Below are positions 8,556-16,513 of a DNA stretch of 25,154 nucleotides, piece by piece; position 1 is the first letter of the stretch; each line of letters begins with the position of its first letter. The stretch is from JAIBBV01 sp044347745. Its GTDB lineage: Bacteria; Bdellovibrionota_C; UBA2361; JAFLCA01. The position numbers and the translations under genes are program-made. The notes under the pieces are model-generated. The model did no database searches and had not been told where the DNA came from. It worked only from the letters and a program-made list of their open reading frames with translations. The stretch is taken from positions 1-25,154 of the forward strand of contig JBIKUD010000038.1 of the NCBI GenBank assembly GCA_044347745.1. The letters are read 5' to 3'.

Positions 8556-8929
8556 AAAACCTGTGCCCACCTATCCTCAATAAGCGGTGGATTGCTTCAC
8601 GGAAACCCTTACGGACGCTAAACTCAAATAATTATGAGATTTTTTGAGAACACGGCCCTCTTGAATTCAAAGAGGCAGATCTGCGAAAAACTCGCACCAT
8701 TCTAGAACTCATCTCATAAATGCCCTCCCTGGCATTTATGAGAGTGCTCCAAGCTCGAACGGGGACCCCAAAAAAAGCCCCGTCCTTGCGTCGCACCGGC
8801 TTCCTCGGCGTGCCTAGAAACCATCTCAAATTTATGAATTATGAGCTGGCTTCTAGTTGTGAGGCTTTCAATCGCCATTTAAATAGTTTTATGCTTGTCC
8901 CATCTACACATTTGCGTTCCTAGAGGCAT
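8556..8929. other. Divergent intergenic region with several palindromes
   Basis: This 374-base region separates the minus-strand train from the plus-strand AlkP gene and should contain both promoters, though no hexamers are convincing. TCTCATAAATGCC at 8712-8724 is perfectly complementary to 8731-8743 with a six-base loop. ACGGGG at 8759-8764 pairs with CCCCGT at 8778-8783, a pairing that competes with a longer imperfect one between 8762-8779 and 8798-8815. An ATTATGAG sequence occurs near 8629-8636 and again near 8838-8845. The small frames on both strands here look like by-products of the palindromes and are not called as genes. Confidence 0.6.
8712..8743. repeat. Perfect 13-bp stem hairpin
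   Basis: TCTCATAAATGCC, loop CTCCCT, GGCATTTATGAGA. There is no T-run on either side, so it is not a normal terminator. It lies in the divergent region between the two AlkP transcription units and could be an operator, an mRNA leader stem, or part of a REP-like element. Confidence 0.8.
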
Positions 8930-10708
8930 ATGAAACCAAAACTTCTTCTGATTGGCATCGACGCTATGTCTCCGCTCGTGGTCACCCGTCTTATCAAACG
9001 GGGACTACTGCCTCATTTTGCCAAGCTTCAATTTAGTCCGCTGGCTACCACCACTCCCCCCGAAACACCCGTGGCCTGGAGCGCCGCCGCAACAGGAAGC
9101 AACCCAGGGCGTTACGGAATTTTTGACTTTATCGATAGAGACCCCAGCACCTATTTACCCAAGCTTTGCTTAACTGAGGAAAAAGTGGGCCTGATGAAGA
9201 CTGAGTATAAGTCTTTAATGCGTGGCACTCCTTTCTGGAAAATTTTAAACGCTGCCGGAATTTCGACTACCGTCATCCGCTGGCCCCTTACCTTTCCGGC
9301 TGAGGCTATTAACGGTCGGCTCTTTGCTGGCTTAGGAGCCGTTGATATTAAAGGCTCCCTTAACAGTTATACATTCTTCTCAACTGACCCGGCGGATCTT
9401 CAAGGCAAAGGCGCTGAAAAGGTGACGGCTCTAGAAATGGCCGGCAACACCTGCGAAACAAAAATTGAAGGTCCCACAGTCAAAAAACGCGGCAAAGAAG
9501 TAACCATTACCTGCCCGCTCCGCCTTGAAAAATTACCCTCGGGCAAGCTTCTCCTACAATCGAGAGAAACCCAAGTAGAGCTCGCTGAGGGCAAATGGTC
9601 GCCATTTTTTAGATTAAGTTTTGAAATCTTGCCGTTTCACTTTGTGCGCGGCATAGCCAATGCTTACCTTGTTTCGAACGGCTCGCATGTTCGCCTATAT
9701 ATTAGTTCGGTACAAATTGACCCAAGCAATCAATCTCAGCCCCTCACCTCGCCTCCAGAATATGGGAAAGAGCTCGAAGAGCAGATAGGACTCTGCTACA
9801 CCCTGGGCATGCCAGAGGAAACAAAAGCTGTAACCGAAGGCAAACTTCCCATGACAGCCTTCGTTGAACACATTAAGGACATTGAGTCACAGCGCGAAGC
9901 TCATCTTTTTTTTGAGCTTTCACGATTTAAAGAGGGCGTGCTGGCCTTTATTTTTGATGCTGGCGACCGGCTGAAACATTTAACCTGGAAAGAGCTCAAA
10001 GACGGCTCTGACTCGGTGCCTCAAGAAATTGAAGAATATTACATGGCAAAAGATCGGATGCTTGGAAAGGTTTTGGAACAACTTGACCAAGACACAAAAC
10101 TTATCATCATGTCTGATCATGGGTTTTCCCAGTTTCACCGCCAGGTCAATATCAACCGCTGGTTCCACGAAAACGGCTATCTAAGCCTTTCTGGACCGTG
10201 TGAAGCGGAACTATTTAAATCTGTAAATTGGTCGGAAACCAAGGCATATGCAGTTGGCTTTACCAGCCTATTTCTAAATCTTGCCGGGCGCGAGGCCAGT
10301 GGAGTAGTGACTACAGCGCAAAGAGAACCTTTGCTTGAGGAAATTCGCAGTAAATTGCTTGCGCTTAAGGACGGCAACAATTTGGTGGTCGAAAATGTGC
10401 ACCGTGGCGACCAGCTTTACAAAGGCAAACTTGCTCATGAAGCCCCTGATTTGGTCATTGGGTTTAAACCCGGTTACCGCATGTCTTGGCAAAGCGCGCT
10501 GGGGCTTATCGGCAACGACCTAATTACTGATAATGACTCGGCCTGGGCAGCCGACCATTTAATTGATAGCAAATTTGTTCCCGGAGTCATATTTACAAAT
10601 TTCCCGATAAGCAAACAGGCGCCCACTATTTTCGATATTGCGCCAACGGTCCTGCAACGGTTTGGCCTGCCAAAAGGCGAAGAGATGGACGGAGAGGCTC
10701 TAGGCTAA
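8930..10708 (+). CDS. Leaderless AlkP-superfamily phosphodiesterase, third paralogue
   Basis: 592 residues, ATG start preceded by AGAGG. The protein begins directly with the catalytic strand LLLIGIDAMSP (D11), with no signal peptide or membrane segment, so it is predicted to be cytoplasmic unlike its two paralogues. The nucleophile position is T46 in PETPVAWS, where the other two have Ser. The metal ligands are kept: DRLKH, MSDHGF and AADHLIDS. VQIDPSNQSQP marks the shared insertion, and the TKAVTEGKL region matches the twin-arginine paralogue (TKALSEGSL) better than the membrane-anchored one. It is transcribed alone, divergent from the minus-strand train. The substrate is unknown. A different start site that would add a signal is unlikely, because the upstream palindromes show no in-frame leader. 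Confidence 0.84.
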   Translation: MKPKLLLIGIDAMSPLVVTRLIKRGLLPHFAKLQFSPLATTTPPETPVAWSAAATGSNPGRYGIFDFIDRDPSTYLPKLCLTEEKVGLMKTEYKSLMRGTPFWKILNAAGISTTVIRWPLTFPAEAINGRLFAGLGAVDIKGSLNSYTFFSTDPADLQGKGAEKVTALEMAGNTCETKIEGPTVKKRGKEVTITCPLRLEKLPSGKLLLQSRETQVELAEGKWSPFFRLSFEILPFHFVRGIANAYLVSNGSHVRLYISSVQIDPSNQSQPLTSPPEYGKELEEQIGLCYTLGMPEETKAVTEGKLPMTAFVEHIKDIESQREAHLFFELSRFKEGVLAFIFDAGDRLKHLTWKELKDGSDSVPQEIEEYYMAKDRMLGKVLEQLDQDTKLIIMSDHGFSQFHRQVNINRWFHENGYLSLSGPCEAELFKSVNWSETKAYAVGFTSLFLNLAGREASGVVTTAQREPLLEEIRSKLLALKDGNNLVVENVHRGDQLYKGKLAHEAPDLVIGFKPGYRMSWQSALGLIGNDLITDNDSAWAADHLIDSKFVPGVIFTNFPISKQAPTIFDIAPTVLQRFGLPKGEEMDGEALG

Positions 10709-10831
10709 GCAATCCCTAGGGCGACTCGGTAAGCAGAATCTACACAGCCAGCAAATACAAACGACGATACAATGCGTACTGTCCTACCGACACATAGCTT
10801 CCTATAGGCATCTGGGCTGCAAAAGCATTTT

Positions 10832-12883
10832 TTATCGGCCAATTCGACTATGCACGGGCAATCTAATTTCAAGCAATCGGACACGCTCGTTGATTTCGGT
10901 AAGTATAGGGGCCTCCTTACTTATTCGACCTTGACGTATCAAGTCCGCGTAATCGGCACGAACTGCATGCAGAACCTCAATCATATCCTCAAACTCCCTG
11001 TTCGTAAGAAGCGAAGAGATTCTATCTGTCCAGGCTTCCGGCGTGCTGTTGCATACAGAGTTAAGCAATGAAGCGTGAAACTCTTCACAAGAGTCCCAGG
11101 GGTGCCCTGCTGAGTTGGTCATTTCAAAAAATTGGAACTCCGCAATTTTCGAAAGGATTGATGGCATGCCATAGCCAGCATAATCGCCATAGGCCTCTTT
11201 CGCGCTGGGCCCAAGCTCAGACCATTGGCTATTCCATTCGTGCTTGAGCGAGGCATATTTTTTTTTAAGTGATCCATGAGCAAGAATGTTAAGATGAGAG
11301 GAAAGCACATGAAGAGCCTCATGGGATCCACAAAACCCCATGCCTGCGAGATCCCACTGGTGCAGTAGTTGGGCACTAACCGTAATGGTGTTTAGATCAA
11401 CGGGGAGCAAGTAGGCATTTGGACTTACGCTATCAACGACTCTCAAGGTTTTCGTAATTTCTTGAATATCGATTCCAAATAACTGCCCTGGCACCTTTGT
11501 GCCTGCGGCAATAGCTCCTATGCGCTCGTCAAAATCTGACATACCCGAAATTAATTGGTGATGATCGAAACAAACTTGATAGCCGCTATTACTCATAGCA
11601 AGTGCATCAGGCTGAACATATAAAAGGGCACTGATTGCATCTGCGGGCCATAACTCCCCAGGTAATTTGACTGGAAGAAAAGTCGGCTGTGACGATGTAG
11701 GATGCGCAAGAGAAAAAACGATTACCTCGCCCCCCGTTTTAGGCAATGTGACCTGCGTAGCTCCGGGGGCAAGTTTTTTGGCATCGCCCATAACATCCCC
11801 CAAAAATTTAACGTGCTTAGATGCCGCCCCATCCATGACTAGAACTTCTTTAATAGTTCCATTGACCGCAATTGGTCGACCTCCAGTCTGCGCAAATACA
11901 TCCTTGTCAATTCTAAGCGTTACCACACCTCTCGTCGTTATTTCTGTTGAAAGCGGCCTCAAAAGGTCTAAATCTTCGCAGGCACCATCGGGCGTATACC
12001 TGACTAAAATGTCATGCTCATCTAATAATGAATTCACAGCGTCCAATTGTTGGTTCGTGAGGCGAATTTCAGAAAGCGGAAAAACAGATGGGCTGGGGAA
12101 ATAAGTCTCCTGAGCCGGCGAACGAGCTTGCGTGCATTGAAGTATTGCTTGGGTAAAATTTTCCCCTGCATTCTCTGCATAATGGCGATAGCGTTCAATA
12201 ACCTTTAATGCAAACTCACAATAGTTGGCCGCACTGTATGGGTCTGCCAAGGGCCGGAAGGCTTCTGCAAAGATGGCGTCGTCGCTACTCAGCCAATCAA
12301 CAGCAATCAACTTCTCCGTGTGATCATCTCGATGCACAAATATACTTATGGGAGTTACTGAAATAGCTTGTGTCTCCTTCTGAAGTTGTGGATCAACTTC
12401 AAGCTGCACCCGCGTTTTGGCGTCACTTAAAAGCTCTTCAATTATGTCGAATTCGGGTTGAAGTATCGATGCAAACGTTTCTACACTCTCACCAACCGAC
12501 TCTGCACTTAGGATACGCATTAGTTCATTACTGTCGCTTTTTGAAACAGACGGATGATAGAGATTGCCAAGAAAATGGGGCTTAAATTCGAGCACTAAGC
12601 CATACCCTCGATTGAGTAGCTCTGCAAAAGTCTGCTGGCTCTCTCTCGCTCGTTCATTGAAGAAGGGACGTTGATCGCTCGATGCAAGTCCTTGGCTGTA
12701 TAATTCTTGGCGATGGAGAACAAAATCATTTTCTGGGACATGCCGATGAACTCGTACAGCTTCTGGTGGTGGGGTGAGCTCTGCGAGCTGTGTGCTTTGA
12801 CAGCCACTCAATACACCTGCTGCGGCAAGTACTGCGGTGGCCTGAACTTGCTCCAATACATTTAGTTTCATCGAGTTTGGCAT
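10832..12883 (-). CDS. Large lipoprotein with HExxH motif, putative zinc metallopeptidase
   Basis: The frame opens with TTG at 12913. I favour the ATG at 12883 (683 residues) or the ATG at 12871, since either gives a normal lipoprotein signal ending in the lipobox LSGC. No family is recognised for most of the chain. In the C-terminal third, GFCGSHEALHVLSSH contains a perfect HExxH (residues 531-535 counted from the TTG). About 75 residues later, DSCEEFHASLLNS offers a glutamate that could be the third zinc ligand, as in gluzincin-type enzymes. The metzincin pattern HExxHxxGxxH is absent. It is convergent with the AlkP gene and about 130 bases downstream of the Cys-rich lipoprotein gene, beyond a strong hairpin, so it is probably a separate unit. 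Function is inferred from the motif only. Confidence 0.68.
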   Translation of the reverse strand: MPNSMKLNVLEQVQATAVLAAAGVLSGCQSTQLAELTPPPEAVRVHRHVPENDFVLHRQELYSQGLASSDQRPFFNERARESQQTFAELLNRGYGLVLEFKPHFLGNLYHPSVSKSDSNELMRILSAESVGESVETFASILQPEFDIIEELLSDAKTRVQLEVDPQLQKETQAISVTPISIFVHRDDHTEKLIAVDWLSSDDAIFAEAFRPLADPYSAANYCEFALKVIERYRHYAENAGENFTQAILQCTQARSPAQETYFPSPSVFPLSEIRLTNQQLDAVNSLLDEHDILVRYTPDGACEDLDLLRPLSTEITTRGVVTLRIDKDVFAQTGGRPIAVNGTIKEVLVMDGAASKHVKFLGDVMGDAKKLAPGATQVTLPKTGGEVIVFSLAHPTSSQPTFLPVKLPGELWPADAISALLYVQPDALAMSNSGYQVCFDHHQLISGMSDFDERIGAIAAGTKVPGQLFGIDIQEITKTLRVVDSVSPNAYLLPVDLNTITVSAQLLHQWDLAGMGFCGSHEALHVLSSHLNILAHGSLKKKYASLKHEWNSQWSELGPSAKEAYGDYAGYGMPSILSKIAEFQFFEMTNSAGHPWDSCEEFHASLLNSVCNSTPEAWTDRISSLLTNREFEDMIEVLHAVRADYADLIRQGRISKEAPILTEINERVRLLEIRLPVHSRIGR

Positions 12884-12962
12884 TTGACCGGCAGCGTAAG
12901 AGCTAACCTGCAATCTTGTTCGCCCGCTCCCTCATTCATAATTGTTTAGTTGTTTTAATTAA

Positions 12963-13001
12963 TCTTTCCCCGCGTCGGCTCATGTCCTTCGCGGGGAAAG
13001 A
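12963..13001 (-). terminator. Strong hairpin downstream of the Cys-rich lipoprotein gene
   Basis: TCTTTCCCCGCG at 12963-12974 pairs perfectly with CGCGGGGAAAGA at 12990-13001 (12 bp, 15-base loop). It starts 14 bases after the lipoprotein stop codon on the minus strand. The following sequence ATTAATTAAAAC is AT-rich but has no true T-run, so termination is likely but not certain. Confidence 0.6.
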
Positions 13002-13014
13002 AATTCAGCACTAA

Positions 13015-13665
13015 TTACTCAACAATATAACTTTCGTAACCAGGAGCACTCTGATCTCCAGAATCTGCTACGCAAATGCCGGATGCGCCTGCGTTATCGA
13101 CTACCGAAAATGCTGGGTCAGCGGTTCTTTCTAGATTTTTTGCGGCACCCTCTGCAGAACTCTTCTTTTTACAGTCAGCGTCCTTACCACATAATGCGCA
13201 TGATGCTACTACCGCTGCTGCTGGGCATGTAATGGTGCATTTTTGATTGCCATCGGCGTCCACACTAATGCCGCTAGATTTGCACCTTCCGTATTGGATA
13301 AAGGCGCTAAATTGGCATTGGCCACCATCTGGGCAAGCGGTACAAATTCTGTCTGACATCCCATTCAAGGCTTCTGAGATGGCTCCACTAAGATCCTCTG
13401 CAACCCGACTAGGGTCACACCAATTCTTGTCGTCGTCTTCTACTTGCGGAACACCATTAATAAAGACGTGATTACCAATTCCCTTCAGGGCCGCACCTAA
13501 TCCACCGCCCGATGGCCGCGTTAATTCCAGCGACCATTCCCCTTTCTCTCCTTGCACCGCGGTACCACATTCAATTTGATTTCCGATTGGTAAGGCTGAA
13601 CAGGCACCCAGAAGACACAACGACAAAGACAGACAACAGCGCGTAAGCGACTTCGATAACCTCAT
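13015..13665 (-). CDS. Cysteine-rich lipoprotein of unknown function
   Basis: 216 residues from the ATG at 13665, which has GAGG eight bases upstream; the frame stays open for 49 more codons to 13812, but those residues do not resemble a signal. The signal MRLSKSLTRCCLSL leads to the lipobox LLGACS, so it should be lipid-anchored. The mature chain holds about a dozen cysteines in close spacings (CTACPDGGQC, CTITC, CALCGKDADC), suggesting disulfides or metal binding in the periplasm or on the surface. A Gly/Ser-rich segment lies early in the mature part. No family is recognised. It is a stand-alone gene followed by a strong hairpin. Confidence 0.65.
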   Translation of the reverse strand: MRLSKSLTRCCLSLSLCLLGACSALPIGNQIECGTAVQGEKGEWSLELTRPSGGGLGAALKGIGNHVFINGVPQVEDDDKNWCDPSRVAEDLSGAISEALNGMSDRICTACPDGGQCQFSAFIQYGRCKSSGISVDADGNQKCTITCPAAAVVASCALCGKDADCKKKSSAEGAAKNLERTADPAFSVVDNAGASGICVADSGDQSAPGYESYIVE

Positions 13666-14060
13666 AATCAGTACCTCAAAATAAATAACCTGCCTCATAC
13701 CTTCCCAGGACCCGAATGGCCCTGTTCGAGCAGACGCAATAGAAGTTATTGAGGCCGAACTCCCTCCTGTGCGGTATGGACAACAGAAAGAATTTATTAA
13801 TATCGGGTACATAGACGAATGTGTGGGAATTTTACCCAGCCATTAAAACTCGTAATTTTGGCTCATACACACGGCGGCTGCCTAAACTGCATGCTCCCAT
13901 AGGCGCTAGATTACTCTAGCCACCGCTGTCCTAACGCAACCCATTAAAATCAAACGAAAAAATCCCTCTCGTCGATAGCAACTAGCCCCAACCACAGGTG
14001 GCGTAGTAGCGCCCATCGTAGTATAAACTTTGAGTCGAAAAACTTTGGAGTATCGCTCAC
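13666..14060. other. Divergent intergenic region upstream of cysD
   Basis: 395 bases without a supported gene. It should hold promoters for the Cys-rich lipoprotein (minus) and cysD (plus). A small perfect hairpin GCTAGA-TTAC-TCTAGC lies at 13905-13920. TATAAA at 14022-14027 is a possible -10 for cysD, but no good -35 is seen. GGAG at about 14048 precedes the cysD ATG. No riboswitch that I recognise is present. Confidence 0.45.
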
Positions 14061-14864
14061 ATGGACCATTTAGATGAACTAGAAAGCAAGAGCATCTTTA
14101 TCATCCGCGAGGGGTGGCATCGCTTTAAGAACTCAGCCTTGCTTTGGAGCATTGGCAAAGATTCAACCACCTTACTGTGGCTTTGCCTAAAAGCTTTTTA
14201 CGGCAAACTGCCGTTCCCGGTGATGCATATTGATACCACTTTCAAGTTTCCCGAAATGTATGCCTTTCGCGACAAGTGGGCAAAAGAATTGGGACTCAAT
14301 CTCATAATCGAGCGCAACGAAGAAGCCATTGCCAAAGGTATTAACTACTCAAACAGCGATGCCTTTACCTGCTGTCACGAACTAAAAACGGTCGCCTTGC
14401 AGAAAGCAATTTTGAAGCGTCGCTTCGAAGCCCTGTATGTGGGTATTCGCAGAGACGAGCATAATATTCGAGCCAAAGAACGCTATTTTTCGTCCCGAGA
14501 CATCGAGTTCAAATGGGACTACAAAAACCAAGCGGCTGAAATGTGGGACCATTATCAAACCGAAGCTAATGCCGGCAAACATTTCCGCGTGCACCCACTG
14601 CTTCATTGGACCGAGTTAGACATCTGGGATTACATAAAACGTGAAAACATTCCGACTAATGAGCTCTATTTTGCCAAAGACGGCAAGCGTTATCGCAGTC
14701 TCGGATGTATGCCTATAACAAAGCCCATAGATTCAAGCGCAGATACTATCGACAAAATTGTTGAAGAGGTGCGTTTATCGGATACCCCAGAGCGTGCTGG
14801 CCGAGCTCAAGACAAAGAGCAAGCCTACACCATGCAAAAACTTCGCAGCCTTGGGTACATGTAA
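14061..14864 (+). CDS. cysD: Sulfate adenylyltransferase subunit 2 (CysD)
   Basis: 267 residues, small subunit of ATP sulfurylase, which makes adenosine 5'-phosphosulfate from ATP and sulfate together with CysN. It is an adenylate-forming PP-loop enzyme: the PP-loop reads SIGKDS at 30-35, as usual in CysD. HIDTTFKFPEMYAFRDKW, EAIAKGIN, CCHELKT, GIRRDEH and RSLGCMP follow the family pattern. Length fits the normal 270-300. The C-terminus is KLRSLGYM, where E. coli CysD ends in a related QGYF. cysN follows 20 bases later. No APS kinase, PAPS reductase or sulfite reductase lies in the window, so use in sulfur assimilation or in sulfation of a polymer cannot be decided. Confidence 0.93.
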   Translation: MDHLDELESKSIFIIREGWHRFKNSALLWSIGKDSTTLLWLCLKAFYGKLPFPVMHIDTTFKFPEMYAFRDKWAKELGLNLIIERNEEAIAKGINYSNSDAFTCCHELKTVALQKAILKRRFEALYVGIRRDEHNIRAKERYFSSRDIEFKWDYKNQAAEMWDHYQTEANAGKHFRVHPLLHWTELDIWDYIKRENIPTNELYFAKDGKRYRSLGCMPITKPIDSSADTIDKIVEEVRLSDTPERAGRAQDKEQAYTMQKLRSLGYM

Positions 14865-14884
14865 AAAAAGAAGCGAGAATCGAT

Positions 14885-16096
14885 ATGAATATTGTAATTA
14901 TTGGACACATAGATCACGGTAAAAGCACCCTTATTGGAAGGCTCCTGTTCGATACAAATTCAATTCCTGAATCATTAGTAGAAGATGTGCGCGCAATTTC
15001 GAAAGAATTAGGCCGCGATATGGAATTTTGTTATCTGCTTGACTCGCTTGAAGAGGAGCGAGCACAAAACATTACCATAGATACGACGCAGACATTCTTT
15101 AGTTCTCAGAAGCGCGACTACGTTATTATCGATGCTCCTGGGCACAGAGAGTTTTTGAAGAACATGATAACTGGCGCTTCAATGGCTGACGCCGCTGTTT
15201 TGATTGTTGATGTAAACGTGGGCATGCAAGAACAGACCAAGCGCCACGCCTATATTGCAAACCTCTTGGGTCTAAAGCACCTGATCGTGGTGCTGAACAA
15301 GATGGACTCGTGCGACTACTCGCAAGCTAAGTTTGAAAGCACCAAAGCTGAAGTAGAAACCTTTCTTAAGTCTTTCGGCATTACTCCGAGACTTGTAGTG
15401 CCAATTTCAGCCCGCCAAGGTGACAACGTGGCCTCGCATTCTGAAAAAACACCTTGGTATAAAGGCCCTTCAGTTGTGGAGGCACTTGATGAGCTCAGTC
15501 CAGATGTCAGCGCAGCCACCCGTGGTTTACGGTTACCACTTCAAGATTGCTACGAAGTCGATGGCAAACATATTGTCGTTGGCCGAATAGAACACGGAGA
15601 AGTACGAACCGGAGATAGTCTTACTGCATTCCCCTCAAATAAAACCTACACGGTGAAAAGCATTGAAGCTTGGCGTCAGAGCGGAAAAGCTAGGGCTCAA
15701 GCTGGAGAATCTATTGGCCTCGTTTTGGACGGGAACGTACAGCTTCCTCGCGGAGAAGTGCTTTGTTCGGGCGCCGCACCAAAATTGGACACCCATTTTA
15801 ACGCGACCCTTTTCTGGATGAGTCAAACTCCCTTAGAGACAAATCAAGAAATTTTGCTTAAGTGTGCGACTCAGGAAGTGCCCTGCACCTTAGAGAAAAT
15901 ACTAACCAAAATTAACTCCTCCTCACTAGAAACGCTCGGCACAGACTGTAAAGAAGTTTGCGACACGGAAGTGGCGGAAGTAAAACTCAAAACCAAAATT
16001 CCACTGGTTACTGAGGATTTCACTCAGATTGAAGCCCTTGGCCGGGTTGTCTTTGTGCGCGGGGATCAGATTGAGGGCGGAGCTATACTGGCTTAA
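14885..16096 (+). CDS. cysN: Sulfate adenylyltransferase subunit 1, GTPase (CysN)
   Basis: 403 residues, an EF-Tu-like GTPase that activates CysD. GTPase motifs are all present: G1 GHIDHGKST at 7-15, a G2 Thr in NITIDTT at 62-68, G3 DAPGH at 83-87, G4 NKMD at 138-141, and a G5-like ISARQGD. The C-terminal half holds the beta-barrel domains. It is shorter than E. coli CysN (475) and has no fused APS kinase domain. GAG in GCGAGAA serves as a probable ribosome-binding site. A strong terminator starts about 50 bases after the stop codon, so cysD-cysN is likely a two-gene unit. Confidence 0.92.
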   Translation: MNIVIIGHIDHGKSTLIGRLLFDTNSIPESLVEDVRAISKELGRDMEFCYLLDSLEEERAQNITIDTTQTFFSSQKRDYVIIDAPGHREFLKNMITGASMADAAVLIVDVNVGMQEQTKRHAYIANLLGLKHLIVVLNKMDSCDYSQAKFESTKAEVETFLKSFGITPRLVVPISARQGDNVASHSEKTPWYKGPSVVEALDELSPDVSAATRGLRLPLQDCYEVDGKHIVVGRIEHGEVRTGDSLTAFPSNKTYTVKSIEAWRQSGKARAQAGESIGLVLDGNVQLPRGEVLCSGAAPKLDTHFNATLFWMSQTPLETNQEILLKCATQEVPCTLEKILTKINSSSLETLGTDCKEVCDTEVAEVKLKTKIPLVTEDFTQIEALGRVVFVRGDQIEGGAILA

Positions 16097-16110
16097 ACTC
16101 GGTTGCTCGC

Positions 16111-16476
16111 TTGGCTCGCTCTACCTCTCCTTATGTTTTTTTTGGATGCGCCTGTCTTTTTCTGACAGGCGCTTTTTATTTGGCAACACAAAACGTTTGG
16201 ACTGGCCCCTTGATTTGGCAAGTCATTCTTAGTGTCTCACTCACTGGCTTTGTGCTCATTGGCTTCGACAAGGGGATAGCACCCTCAGCATCCCTGCGAG
16301 TGCCCGAGATAGTTTTTTATGCCCTTTGTCTTTTTGGGGGCAGTTTAGGCGTAGTTCTGGCAATGTACCTATTTCGCCACAAAACAAAAAAACCTAAATT
16401 TCAGCTGCTCGTTGGTGGGATTCTACTGCTTCAATGTATGGGATTTGCGCTTCTTCGTAAGTATGGCCTCACATAA
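16111..16476 (+). CDS. DUF1294 small membrane protein
   Basis: 121 residues if started at the TTG at 16111. DUF1294 hallmarks are clear: GFDKGIA, RVPEIVFYAL, FGGSLGVVLAMYLFRHKTKKPKF, then a last hydrophobic segment. Hydrophobic segments lie at about 9-25, 33-52, 67-86 and 99-115. The function of DUF1294 is unknown. There is no in-frame ATG near the start, and a strong terminator hairpin (16148-16181) lies within the first 24 codons. The real start may therefore be TTG at 16180 or 16210, after the hairpin, which would drop the first hydrophobic segment. It is convergent with the sulfatase-like gene. Confidence 0.78.
   Translation: MARSTSPYVFFGCACLFLTGAFYLATQNVWTGPLIWQVILSVSLTGFVLIGFDKGIAPSASLRVPEIVFYALCLFGGSLGVVLAMYLFRHKTKKPKFQLLVGGILLLQCMGFALLRKYGLT
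16148..16181 (+). terminator. Rho-independent terminator after cysN
   Basis: GCGCCTGTC at 16148-16156 pairs perfectly with GACAGGCGC at 16164-16172 (9 bp, seven-base loop) and is followed by TTTTTATTT. This is a textbook intrinsic terminator for cysD-cysN. It overlaps the 5' part of the DUF1294 frame. Confidence 0.85.
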
Positions 16477-16505
16477 TCGCGGATTGTTTAATATAGCCGC
16501 CGCGA
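16477..16505. terminator. Possible weak hairpin between convergent genes
   Basis: TCGCGG at 16477-16482 pairs with CCGCGA at 16500-16505 around an AT-rich loop. It fills the 37-base gap between the DUF1294 stop and the sulfatase-like gene stop. No T-run follows, so the terminator role is uncertain. Confidence 0.3.
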
Positions 16506-16513
16506 CCAAGCCT

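Noticed and set aside
8632..8829. Small open frame on the minus strand in the divergent region, with another on the plus strand
   Set aside because: Both run through the palindromes and mirror each other (FLGVPRN and FFGVPVRA), as expected from inverted repeats. No ribosome-binding site or protein-like features.
11667..12104. 145-residue open frame on the plus strand
   Set aside because: It lies fully antisense to the HExxH lipoprotein gene, whose frame is longer and has a lipoprotein signal; no recognisable features.
13666..13812. N-terminal extension of the Cys-rich lipoprotein (49 more codons)
   Set aside because: The ATG at 13665 has a good GAGG and begins a standard lipoprotein signal. 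The extra residues would place that signal inside the protein.
13813..14060. Riboswitch upstream of cysD
   Set aside because: Only a six-base-pair hairpin is visible. No SAM or other riboswitch core that I recognise.
14061..16096. Full assimilatory sulfate reduction operon
   Set aside because: Only cysD and cysN are present. No APS kinase, reductases or sulfate transporter lie in the window, and a terminator follows cysN.
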